A stretch of 8,597 bases of DNA, taken from positions 1 to 8,597 of the forward strand of contig NZ_JAJBQV010000055.1 of assembly GCF_020539865.1 (NCBI RefSeq). The letters are read 5' to 3'. The DNA comes from Megasphaera elsdenii (GTDB lineage Bacteria > Bacillota > Negativicutes > Veillonellales > Megasphaeraceae). Shown here piece after piece: positions 1 to 5,721 of this stretch (within the stretch, counting starts at the first letter, position 1; every line of letters starts with the position of its first letter). A program made the translations under genes and the position numbers. The notes below the pieces were generated by a model, which saw nothing but the letters and a program-made list of their open reading frames with translations, had not been told where the DNA came from and did not search any database.

Positions 1-149
1 ATCTGCCTGACATAACGCATAAAGTACCGTGGGTCGCACGGGAATCTACGCCTGTGGAGAGAGTGTAAGCCGCAGCAGTTCCTCGGAGCTGTAGTGCTGT
101 TCTCGTTGAAGCAGGAAGCCCCCGCCTCTGTAGGCGGGGGTACGTTCAC
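1..149 (+). mobile_element. IS200/IS605-family element, right end only
   Basis: The window begins inside the 3' end of a TnpB-type gene. After its stop codon the sequence runs into the terminal structure usual for this family: a GAAGCAGGAAG block, then a hairpin with arms CCCCCGCCT (119-127) and AGGCGGGGG (132-140) around a CTGT loop, then TACGTTCAC. IS605-type elements have such subterminal hairpins instead of inverted terminal repeats, and many TnpB elements end in GTTCA or GTTCAC. The exact boundary (148 or 149) is inferred from that ending. The left end and any tnpA lie outside the window. The element ends about 145 bases upstream of the ferritin remnant and leaves that gene's promoter untouched. 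Confidence 0.75.
3..68 (+). CDS. TnpB-type RNA-guided nuclease, last 21 codons (partial)
   Basis: Reading from base 3, the frame gives LPDITHKVPWVARESTPVERV and stops at TAA (66-68). The ending with a TPVE block resembles the C-terminal tail of TnpB/IS1341-type proteins, which are RNA-guided DNA endonucleases carried by IS200/IS605 elements. None of the catalytic RuvC or zinc-ribbon residues are in the window, so activity cannot be judged. The identification rests mainly on the hairpin and GTTCAC ending directly downstream. The short length makes the protein match alone weak. Confidence 0.65.
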   Translation: MPDITHKVPWVARESTPVERV

Positions 150-193
150 AGAGCATCAAAAATGTCATTGATGAGTAAAAGGTCAAATAAGAA

Positions 194-224
194 GTGACCC
201 AGAGAGAAATAAATGTGATATAAT
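194..224 (+). promoter_or_regulatory. Promoter of the ferritin remnant
   Basis: A perfect TATAAT lies at 219-224, preceded by TGA (216-218), which makes an extended -10 element. A weak -35 match, GTGACC, lies at 194-199 with a long 19-base spacer, so the extended -10 probably carries most of the activity. The start of transcription would be near 231, giving a leader of about 60 bases that contains the palindrome at 265-280. Confidence 0.55.
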
Positions 225-264
225 AAAGAAGGTTCAAGAAAACCGATGAAGTGCTGTACAGGTT

Positions 265-285
265 TTGAGATATATCTCAAGGAGG
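265..285 (+). promoter_or_regulatory. 16-bp perfect palindrome abutting the ferritin ribosome site
   Basis: TTGAGATATATCTCAA (265-280) is its own reverse complement. Its last AA is the start of the ribosome-binding site AAGGAGG (279-285), seven bases before the ATG at 293. It could be a repressor operator in the leader, or an RNA element that affects access to the ribosome site. Ferritin genes are commonly iron- or peroxide-controlled, but this sequence does not match the Fur or PerR consensus closely, so the protein that would bind it is unknown. Confidence 0.45.
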
Positions 286-292
286 TACTGTA

Positions 293-794
293 ATGCTCGA
301 TGAAAAAGTAAAAGAATTAATCAACACTCAGATCAATTAGGAATTCTATTCGGAATGCTTTTGCCAACTATTTCTATGATAATGGCCTCGATGGCTTTGC
401 CAACTGGTATGATGTCCAGGCTCAAGAAGAACGGGATCACGCTATGCTCATGCGGACGTATCTGCATAACAACGGTGAACACGTTACCTTCTCAGCCATT
501 GCCAAACCGCAGAATGACTTTAACAGCATTAAAGCGGTGTTGAAAGCAGGGTTAGCTCATGAACAGTATGTCACATCCCTGATCAATAAGATTTATCAGG
601 CTGCCGATAAAGTCCATGATTATCGGACGATGCAGTGCTTCGACTGGTTCGTCAAAGAACAGGGCGAAGAAGAAAAGAATGCCGACGATTTGATTAAGAA
701 ATACAAAATGTTCGGCAGCGATGCCAAGGGCCTGTATGCCTTGAATCAAGAATTATTGGCCCGCACGTATGTTGCCCCGACATTAATCCTGTAA
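293..794 (+). pseudogene. ftn: Ferritin, broken by a stop codon and a frameshift
   Basis: Ferritins form 24-subunit cages that oxidise and store iron. The ATG at 293 has a good AAGGAGG site and opens MLDEKVKELINTQIN, then TAG (338-340) at codon 16, then EFYS. Glu17 of the ferroxidase centre follows the stop directly. After EFYS the frame is wrong. The correct frame resumes at GCC (363), giving ANYFYDNG and then an intact remainder to TAA at 792-794, with the QAQEERDHA metal-ligand motif and KEQGEEEKNADDLI further on. Compared with E. coli FtnA, about seven codons should lie between EFYS and ANYFY, but only ten bases are present, so about 11 bases are missing. Two independent lesions argue for a real pseudogene. 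The ATG at 444 opens only a fragment lacking helix A and has no ribosome site. The rest of the gene is well preserved, suggesting recent decay. Confidence 0.85.
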
Positions 795-807
795 GATTCA
801 ATATAAT
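777..807 (+). promoter_or_regulatory. Possible promoter for the riboswitch-cbiK transcript
   Basis: TATAAT occurs at 802-807, just upstream of the cobalamin aptamer. The best -35 candidate is CCGACA (777-782), four of six matches with a 19-base spacer, inside the last codons of the ferritin remnant. The -10 and its position are good and the -35 is poor. Transcription would begin near 814, directly before the aptamer's P1 stem at 818. Confidence 0.4.
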
Positions 808-817
808 TCCATAGTGC

Positions 818-972
818 AATCAGGTGCATAAGCTCAATAGAGAAGTCCGGTGTAAAACCGGTGCGGTCCCGCCGCTGTAAGGAGGAGCCAGGCTGCAATG
901 ATGTCACTGTACGTCCGCGTATGGGAAGGCGCAGCCATGGCCATGAGTCCAAGCCAGAAGAACTGCCTGATT
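818..972 (+). ncRNA. Cobalamin (B12) riboswitch aptamer
   Basis: The sequence carries the conserved core of the cobalamin riboswitch: AATAGAGAAGTCCGGTG, then CCGGTGCGGTCCCGCCGCTG, a TGTCACTGT segment, and the 3' block AAGCCAGAAGAACTGCC (951-967). The closing P1 stem pairs AATCAGG (818-824) with CCTGATT (966-972). An inner hairpin pairs CCGGT (847-851) with ACCGG (857-861). Binding of a cobalamin normally turns off the downstream gene. Here the output is most likely transcription termination at 1042-1089 ahead of cbiK, which makes an enzyme of corrin biosynthesis, so feedback control is expected. Confidence 0.93.
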
Positions 973-1041
973 CAGAATCACCGGTTGACCTGCGAGCGAT
1001 GGGGATGGCGATTTCCATAATTAGTAATTGACTAAGTATGT

Positions 1042-1089
1042 AAGAGACTGTCGCACGAGGAAGGTACCTCGTGGGGCGGTCTCTTTTTT
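1042..1089 (+). terminator. Riboswitch-controlled intrinsic terminator
   Basis: A long hairpin pairs AAGAGAC (1042-1048) with GTCTCTT (1079-1085). It continues through a few wobble pairs to CACGAGG (1054-1060) with CCTCGTG (1067-1073), around an AAGGTA loop. A run of T (1084-1089) follows. It lies between the cobalamin aptamer and the cbiK ribosome site, the expected place for the expression platform. The competing antiterminator is not obvious from inspection. Confidence 0.88.
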
Positions 1090-1117
1090 ATATTTATTTA
1101 TAAAAGGAGAGATGATT

Positions 1118-2119
1118 ATGTTCCACAAAAAAATGAAAACAGCATTAATCTTGTCTTTGGCACTGACGTCGTTCGGTGCTTTTTCGGCGCCTTCGTTCGC
1201 TGCCGGCTATACGCTGAACCCGGAAGTCAAAGACGCCACGCCGGCTTTGAAGCAGGCTGCAGAAATCGGCGTCCGTACCTATAATAATCCGGCCATGCAG
1301 AACGAAGCCAATAAAGACGCCATCCTGGTCCTGAGTTTTGGTACGACCTATAAGGGCAGCCGTCAGAAGACTATCGACCAGACTGTCGATGCCATCAAGG
1401 CAGCCCATCCGGACCAGAAAGTCGTCGTCGCCTTTACGTCGCACATCATCGTCGACCGCATCAAGGCCAAAGAAGGCCTGACCATACCGACGCCGGAACA
1501 GGCCATGGCCCAGCTGAAAAAAGAAGGGTATACCCGCGTGGCTATTACGTCCCTCGATGTCATCCCCGGTATGGAATACGCCTATGACTCGGCTATTTTC
1601 GACCTCTATAAAAAGGATTTCAAAAAAATGACCCTCGGTACGCCATTGATGTATTGGATGGGCCAAGAAGACCAACGAGATGATATTGTTGAATTCGTCA
1701 AGGCTTTCTCGACACAGTTCCCGAAAATTGGCAAGAAAGACGCCATCCTGGTCATGGCCCATGGTACGCCTCATCCGGCCAATGCCTACTACTCTGTCGT
1801 CCAGAACCGCCTCGATGCCGCTAATCTAGGCAATGTCTACATCTATTCCGTCGAAGGCTGGCCCCATCTGGATACGGTCATTCCCCAGCTGAAAGCTAAG
1901 GGCATCAAGAATGTCATCCTCATGCCCATGATGATGGTCGCCGGTGACCACGCCAATAACGATATGGCTGGTGCCGATGACGATTCCCATAAGAGCATCC
2001 TGGAAAAAGAAGGCTTTACGGTTACAACCTATATCCATGGCTTAGGGGAAAATGAAGCGGTCCGCCAGCTGTTCGTCGAACGGGCTGATGAAGCCTGGAA
2101 TGCCTTGGAAGCCCAGTGA
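1118..2119 (+). CDS. cbiK: Sirohydrochlorin cobaltochelatase, exported CbiK type
   Basis: CbiK inserts Co2+ into sirohydrochlorin in the anaerobic route to cobalamin. The 333-residue protein matches the class II chelatase family through VLSFGTTYKG (about 71-80), AFTSHIIVDRI, PGMEYAYD with Glu153, VMAHGTPH with His215, and MVAGDHANNDM with His278. These three residues align with Glu89, His145 and His207 of Salmonella CbiK. The N-terminus is a signal peptide: basic MFHKKMK, a hydrophobic stretch, and likely cleavage after SFA or SFAA (28 or 29). There is no lipobox Cys. This makes it like the periplasmic CbiK described in Desulfovibrio. The start at 1118 is chosen because AGGAGA (1105-1110) is seven bases upstream; the in-frame ATG at 1112 is too close to that site, and the one at 1028 precedes the terminator. 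It is controlled by the riboswitch. An exported chelatase may serve metal or tetrapyrrole handling outside the cytoplasm rather than the main pathway. Confidence 0.92.
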   Translation: MFHKKMKTALILSLALTSFGAFSAPSFAAGYTLNPEVKDATPALKQAAEIGVRTYNNPAMQNEANKDAILVLSFGTTYKGSRQKTIDQTVDAIKAAHPDQKVVVAFTSHIIVDRIKAKEGLTIPTPEQAMAQLKKEGYTRVAITSLDVIPGMEYAYDSAIFDLYKKDFKKMTLGTPLMYWMGQEDQRDDIVEFVKAFSTQFPKIGKKDAILVMAHGTPHPANAYYSVVQNRLDAANLGNVYIYSVEGWPHLDTVIPQLKAKGIKNVILMPMMMVAGDHANNDMAGADDDSHKSILEKEGFTVTTYIHGLGENEAVRQLFVERADEAWNALEAQ

Positions 2120-2159
2120 TTTGACTTCATGGAATTTTTTCCGACCAAAATAGTCCATC

Positions 2160-2208
2160 CCTTTCGTATATCATTCCACCTGCTTCCTTTGTATACTGAA
2201 GTCACGAA
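2160..2208 (+). promoter_or_regulatory. pct promoter with block shared with crt
   Basis: TATACT (2192-2197) is the likely -10, inside TTTGTATACTGAAGTCAC (2188-2205). No good -35 is present 17 bases upstream, where the sequence is TATCAT. The same block, followed 5' by matching pieces such as CCTTTC (2160-2165) and TTCCA (2174-2178) at identical spacing, lies upstream of crt. Conservation past the -10 and the absence of a -35 suggest a regulated promoter, perhaps activator-dependent. The transcript start would be near 2204. Confidence 0.55.
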
Positions 2209-2247
2209 ATGAACATAATAAACGTGAAGAAATAGGAGATGGAAAAC

Positions 2248-3831
2248 ATGAAGCAAGTGAAAATAATTACAGCTCAAGAAGCAGCACAGCTCGTCAAAGA
2301 CGGTGACGTCGTTACGACCAACGGGTTCGTCGGCTCCGGCCAGCCGGAAGCCTTGACCAGCGCGTTGGAAGAACGCTTCCTTAGCACGGGTTCGCCGAAA
2401 GATTTGACCCTTATCTATGCTGCTTCCCAAGGGAATACAGACGGTCGCGGCGGCGACCACTTCGCCCACGAAGGGATGCTGAAAAAAGCCATTCTTGGCC
2501 ATTGGAACGCGGTTACTTCTTTGCAGAAATTAGTCAATGAAAATAAAATCCAGGCTTATAACCTGCCTCAGGGCACGTTGTCCCAGTATTTCCGTGACGT
2601 CGCAGCTCATCGTTTAGGCACGATTACCCACGTCGGCCTCGATACCTTTGCCGACCCCCGCATCAGTGGCGGCCGCCTTAATGACGTCACCAAGGAAGAT
2701 TTCGTCAAAGTCATCAACATCGAAGGCCATGACCAGCTCTTCTATCCGCGCATGGATATGAATATCGGCTTCATCCGCGGGACCTATGCCGATGAATGGG
2801 GCAACGTCGTCTTGACCAAGGAAGTATCGCCTTTCGATGCGACACCGCTGGCACAGGCTGTCCACAACAGTGGCGGTATCGTCGTCGTCCAGGTCGAAAA
2901 GATCGTCAAAGGCGGCACACTCGATCCGAAATTGGTCAAAGTACCGGGCATCTATGTTGACTATGTCGTCCAAGTCGATGATGAAACGAAACGGCAGCAG
3001 TCCTTCGATTGCGAATACGACCCGTCCCTGACCGGCGAAACGACGATTCCCGTCAAAGCCCTCGATCCGGCTCCGCTCAATGCCAAGAAAGTCATTGCCC
3101 GCCGGGCAGCTCTCTTGCTCCTCGACATGAGCAATGAAGCCGTCATCAACTTGGGTATCGGTATTCCAGAACTCGTCTCGTCGGTTGCTAACGAAGAAGG
3201 CATTGGCGACAGCCTGACGATGACCGTCGAAGCCGGAGCTATCGGCGGCGTTCCCCTCGGTGGCGTCCGTTTCGGTGCTTCTGTCAATGCCGAAGCCTAT
3301 ATGGACCAGGCTACCCAGTTCGACTTCTACGATGGCGGCGGTTTGGATTTGACCTGCCTGGGTCTGGCTGAATGCGATAGAGAAGGCAATATCAACGTAT
3401 CTAAATTCGGCACGCGTATCGCTGGCTGCGGTGGCTTTGTCAACATCACCCAGAATACGAAGAACGTCGTCTTCTGTGGCACCTTCACGACAGGGAAACT
3501 CCGCGAAGAAATCAAAGACGGAGAACTGCACATCACGCAGGAAGGGAAAGTCAAGAAATTCGTCCCCGAAGTCGGCCACATCACTTTCAGCGGCAACTAT
3601 GCCCGGAGACATAAACAGCATGTCCTGTACATTACAGAACGTGCCGTATTCGAAATGAAAGAAGACGGTGTCCATCTGACCGAAATCGCACCGGGCGTCG
3701 ACCTTCAGAAAGACGTCCTCGACCAAATGGGCTTCAAACCGATCATCGACGATGTCAAACTCATGCCGGCCTTCCTCTTTGAAGATAAGCCTATGGGCCT
3801 GAAAAAAATGAAAGAAGACTTACAAAAATAA
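2248..3831 (+). CDS. pct: Propionate/acetate CoA-transferase (family I, fused subunits)
   Basis: This 527-residue enzyme moves CoA between acyl-CoA and acetate, propionate, lactate or butyrate in the cytoplasm, through a glutamyl-CoA intermediate. It is a fusion of the alpha and beta CoA-transferase domains. The N-terminal half carries GFVGSGQPEAL (26-36) and SQGNTDGRG (60-68). The C-terminal half carries NLGIGIPELV (301-310) and TVEAGAIGG (326-334), where Glu328 is the expected catalytic residue, then FDFYDGGGLDL (358-368). Length and motifs match Clostridium propionicum Pct and E. coli YdiF. The start at 2248 has TAGGAG nine bases upstream; the in-frame ATG at 2239 abuts that site and is less likely. 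In this setting it may release butyrate or propionate with acetate as acceptor, or activate lactate; substrate preference cannot be read from sequence. It has its own promoter, but no terminator separates it from cbiK. Its codons favour GCC and GTC, unlike crt and bcd. Confidence 0.92.
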   Translation: MKQVKIITAQEAAQLVKDGDVVTTNGFVGSGQPEALTSALEERFLSTGSPKDLTLIYAASQGNTDGRGGDHFAHEGMLKKAILGHWNAVTSLQKLVNENKIQAYNLPQGTLSQYFRDVAAHRLGTITHVGLDTFADPRISGGRLNDVTKEDFVKVINIEGHDQLFYPRMDMNIGFIRGTYADEWGNVVLTKEVSPFDATPLAQAVHNSGGIVVVQVEKIVKGGTLDPKLVKVPGIYVDYVVQVDDETKRQQSFDCEYDPSLTGETTIPVKALDPAPLNAKKVIARRAALLLLDMSNEAVINLGIGIPELVSSVANEEGIGDSLTMTVEAGAIGGVPLGGVRFGASVNAEAYMDQATQFDFYDGGGLDLTCLGLAECDREGNINVSKFGTRIAGCGGFVNITQNTKNVVFCGTFTTGKLREEIKDGELHITQEGKVKKFVPEVGHITFSGNYARRHKQHVLYITERAVFEMKEDGVHLTEIAPGVDLQKDVLDQMGFKPIIDDVKLMPAFLFEDKPMGLKKMKEDLQK

Positions 3832-3885
3832 TAGCATTCTCCTTTGACACAGCCGCGGACTATGTCATGAGTTGCGGACTGTAAA

Positions 3886-3923
3886 GAAAACGGGCTTGTC
3901 GCATATGCGACAAGCCCGTTTTC
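3886..3923. terminator. Bidirectional terminator between pct and the HTH gene
   Basis: The 38 bases form a perfect palindrome with 19-base arms. GAAAACGGGCTTG begins one arm and CAAGCCCGTTTTC ends the other. On either strand the GC-rich stem is followed by TTTT. It sits between pct, reading right, and the minus-strand gene, reading left, and so can stop both. The T-runs are short, so efficiency is uncertain. Confidence 0.8.
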
Positions 3924-3928
3924 AAATT

Positions 3929-4019
3929 GTAGGGGTTCGCATGTGGCGAGCCCGCTAGGTATATGGATAATGCCCGTGGCCGATTTACATGGACGAGCGC
4001 CCCACGTGGACGCCCCTAC
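3929..4019. repeat. 91-nt palindromic repeat (MITE- or REP-like)
   Basis: The stretch starts GTAGGGG (3929-3935) and ends CCCCTAC (4013-4019). Further inside, imperfectly complementary arms continue: GCATGTGGCGAG on the left, and CCACGTGG within the right arm. It would fold into one long imperfect hairpin. Short non-coding repeats bounded by GTAGGGG are common in Firmicute genomes, which supports a repeated element, but copy number cannot be judged here. Its right end overlaps the stop codon of the minus-strand gene. A shorter hairpin at 6577-6621 has a similar left arm. Confidence 0.5.
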
Positions 4020-5476
4020 TTCGACAAGGACAAGGTCCGTTCGATGAGGGGGTTGTAAGTTTCGTATTTTTTCTTGAGAGCCTCTAAATCGTACTGGCGG
4101 TACGATGGCTGGTTCTTCATATTCTGGAAAGCGTTGAGCAAGATAGAGTGGAGGCGGTTGCTGCTGATGACATAGAAAGAATCGGCCTCGTTGTGGATGT
4201 TCCGCTTGTTCTTTTTCAGGAAGCCTGTCTTGTAGTTCGAGTAGAACGACAAGTCCTTGCCCGTGTACATGTCGTCGCTGACTGTCGGTAAGAGGACACC
4301 CATCGTAAGTTTGGAATTCTTTTCCAAGCCCTCAAAGATACTTTTAATATGCTCTTTTCGTTCTTCTGCGGTCAAGCTGTATTCGATATCGGTCAGGTAG
4401 ATATAGCCTGATTCGACGTAGCGCAGGAGCGACGTCGTCGGCATGATGAAAGTGATTTCCGAGGCGTTGAGGATTTCTTCCCACGTGACGCAGAGGCGCT
4501 GGATGGAGAAGGCCTGTTCGGGCGAAACCCTTTCGCTGATGTGGTCGAAGACTTCGTGGGGCAGGAGGAATTCAAAGCCGATGGTCAAGTAGAAGAAGAA
4601 TTTCGTCGTCGCATAGAAGGCCGTGCGGTAGCCTAATTCATCCATGCCCAGAGAGCTGACTGTCGACATGAGGGGCTTCTTTTCGGCGCCGTTGAAACTG
4701 AATTTTTCATAAATATCGCCAATTAAAGATTCATCGAAGATGTAAGTGCACATCTTGAAATGAGGCTGTGTATCTAAGGCATATTGTACGACGAAGGCGC
4801 TTTTTAAGATGATGAGGTTGGCATTGGCTGTATCTTTAATGTCGTAGAAAACGAAATCGATGTCCAAGTCTTCATCAAGGGTGCGGTACATATTGATCAA
4901 GTCATCGAAATTGCTTTCTACTTTATCCAGATCGAGTCCGACGCGGACTGTCAGTTTATGCTGCAATTTCAGACCATCGAAATATTTCCAGAAGCCCGTT
5001 TTATATAAGGTGCAGAATTCACCGAGGACTAGGAGTTCACCATCTCCTTCGAGGCTCTGGATGCCCTTTTGCAGCAAATCCGACAAGAAAGCCGACGTAT
5101 CGTGATGGCCGGTAATGACTTGAATGGACGGGCGGTTCTCTTTGCCCTTGGGAGACCGGTTCTGGTTCAGTGTCGTCCTGTAGGCAGCGCAGAGATACTG
5201 GCCGATTTCAAAGCCTAAGTCTTCCGTATTTTCCGAAATGGGGAAGGCTTTGAAGAATTTAGCTTCTTTCTTCTGCTTGGCAATCAGTTCGGCAAAGTAC
5301 TGGCCCATTTCTTCATTGATCCGTTCGACATAACGGGAAGACGGTAACTTTGTGCCATTGCTCCATTTATTGACATATGATACATCGTAACCGACGACGT
5401 CGGCCAGGGAGATGAACTTGGCCTGCGTGAAGGTAATGAGCCTTTTTAAGGTTGAAGCATATCCATCTGAAATCAC
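4016..5476 (-). CDS. HTH-containing protein of unknown class, candidate regulator
   Basis: I do not recognise the family of this 486-residue protein. Residues about 10-55 look like a Cro/C1-type helix-turn-helix: ISLADVVGYDVSYVNKW, then SNGTKLPSSRYVERI. The remaining roughly 430 residues have no motif I can name. Residues 141-245 alternate strand-like and helical segments (GELLVLGEF, LTVRVGLDLD, IDFVFYD, LIILKSAFVVQYAL), suggesting an alpha/beta effector domain, possibly a degenerate phospholipase D-like fold; that is a guess. There is no signal peptide or clear membrane helix, so it should be cytoplasmic. Translation starts at GTG (5474-5476), with GGAGG (complement of 5484-5488) seven bases upstream; the overlapping ATG runs straight into TGA. 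It is divergent from crt and convergent with pct, whose promoters share a block, which makes it the best candidate to control both. The TAG stop lies inside the repeat at 3929-4019. Confidence 0.7.
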   Translation of the reverse strand: MISDGYASTLKRLITFTQAKFISLADVVGYDVSYVNKWSNGTKLPSSRYVERINEEMGQYFAELIAKQKKEAKFFKAFPISENTEDLGFEIGQYLCAAYRTTLNQNRSPKGKENRPSIQVITGHHDTSAFLSDLLQKGIQSLEGDGELLVLGEFCTLYKTGFWKYFDGLKLQHKLTVRVGLDLDKVESNFDDLINMYRTLDEDLDIDFVFYDIKDTANANLIILKSAFVVQYALDTQPHFKMCTYIFDESLIGDIYEKFSFNGAEKKPLMSTVSSLGMDELGYRTAFYATTKFFFYLTIGFEFLLPHEVFDHISERVSPEQAFSIQRLCVTWEEILNASEITFIMPTTSLLRYVESGYIYLTDIEYSLTAEERKEHIKSIFEGLEKNSKLTMGVLLPTVSDDMYTGKDLSFYSNYKTGFLKKNKRNIHNEADSFYVISSNRLHSILLNAFQNMKNQPSYRQYDLEALKKKYETYNPLIERTLSLSK

Positions 5477-5547
5477 ATTGTAACCTCCTTCGATATGAAA
5501 TTATCATATACATGAAATGAATTCATTTTTTATATATATTTAATTCA

Positions 5548-5581
5548 ATCAAGGTATGTACATTTTATCACATACCTTGAT
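5548..5581. promoter_or_regulatory. Inverted repeat between the HTH gene and crt
   Basis: ATCAAGGTATGT (5548-5559) is exactly repeated in reverse complement as ACATACCTTGAT (5570-5581) around a ten-base AT-rich centre. No T-run follows on either strand, so it is not a usual terminator. It lies 72 to 105 bases upstream of the HTH gene's GTG, and a TTGACA follows at 5596-5601. It could be an operator, for example for autoregulation by the HTH protein, or a leader hairpin on the minus-strand transcript. The rest of the 291-base gap holds the crt promoter and leader. Confidence 0.5.
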
Positions 5582-5643
5582 GAATCACAACGATTTTGAC
5601 AAAAAAATTCACATGGACTTAATTCTATGCAAAAAAGGTCAAG

Positions 5644-5692
5644 CCTTTCCTGTTTTGTTCCAAGTCGGTCATTTGTATACTGTAGTCACAAG
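5644..5692 (+). promoter_or_regulatory. crt promoter with block shared with pct
   Basis: TATACT (5676-5681) lies in TTTGTATACTGTAGTCAC (5672-5689), identical to the pct block at all but one base. CCTTTC (5644-5649) and TTCCA (5658-5662) match the pct promoter at the same distance from the -10. The hexamer at the usual -35 position is TTTTGT, a poor match. The transcript would start near 5688 and have a leader of about 80 bases. Confidence 0.55.
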
Positions 5693-5721
5693 GTTGGTTC
5701 AAGGCAAGGCCAATCCATTAC

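Larger units (their letters stand above)
1..165 (+). ncRNA. Putative omega RNA (reRNA) 3' part with guide segment
   Basis: TnpB proteins use an RNA made from the 3' end of their own gene and the element's right end. Its last roughly 16 to 20 bases, copied from the flanking DNA, act as guide. The layout here fits: tnpB tail, about 50 bases of unpaired spacer, then the GC-rich hairpin at 119-140 and TACGTTCAC. The guide would start near 149-150 and read AGAGCATCAAAAATGT. The 5' end of the RNA probably lies before the window. Existence and extent are inferred from the known arrangement of related elements, with no direct signal for processing. Confidence 0.4.

Noticed and set aside
46..237. A 63-codon minus-strand frame across the IS right end
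   Set aside because: It crosses the IS terminal hairpin and the ferritin promoter, has no ribosome site, and resembles no family.
444..794. A functional shortened ferritin starting at 444
   Set aside because: It would lack the first helix and ferroxidase Glu17 and has no ribosome site, so a pseudogene is the simpler reading.
1028..1117. A cbiK start 30 codons upstream, at 1028
   Set aside because: That reading passes through the riboswitch terminator and lacks a ribosome site, while 1118 has one at good spacing and begins a proper signal peptide.
2614..3726. A 370-codon open frame on the minus strand inside pct, and similar long frames opposite cbiK, crt and bcd
   Set aside because: They are shadows of strongly recognisable plus-strand genes, have no ribosome sites, and give low-complexity D/F/V-rich products typical of antisense frames in GC-biased codons.
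3845..3880. Small repeats after pct: TGACA/TGTCA arms and a GCGGACT direct repeat
   Set aside because: They are short, imperfect and explained by chance; the perfect palindrome at 3886-3923 is the convincing terminator.
5596..5624. A sigma-70 promoter from TTGACA at 5596-5601 toward crt
   Set aside because: No acceptable -10 lies 16 to 18 bases downstream (TTAATT at best), and the block at 5672-5689 is a better candidate because it is shared with pct.
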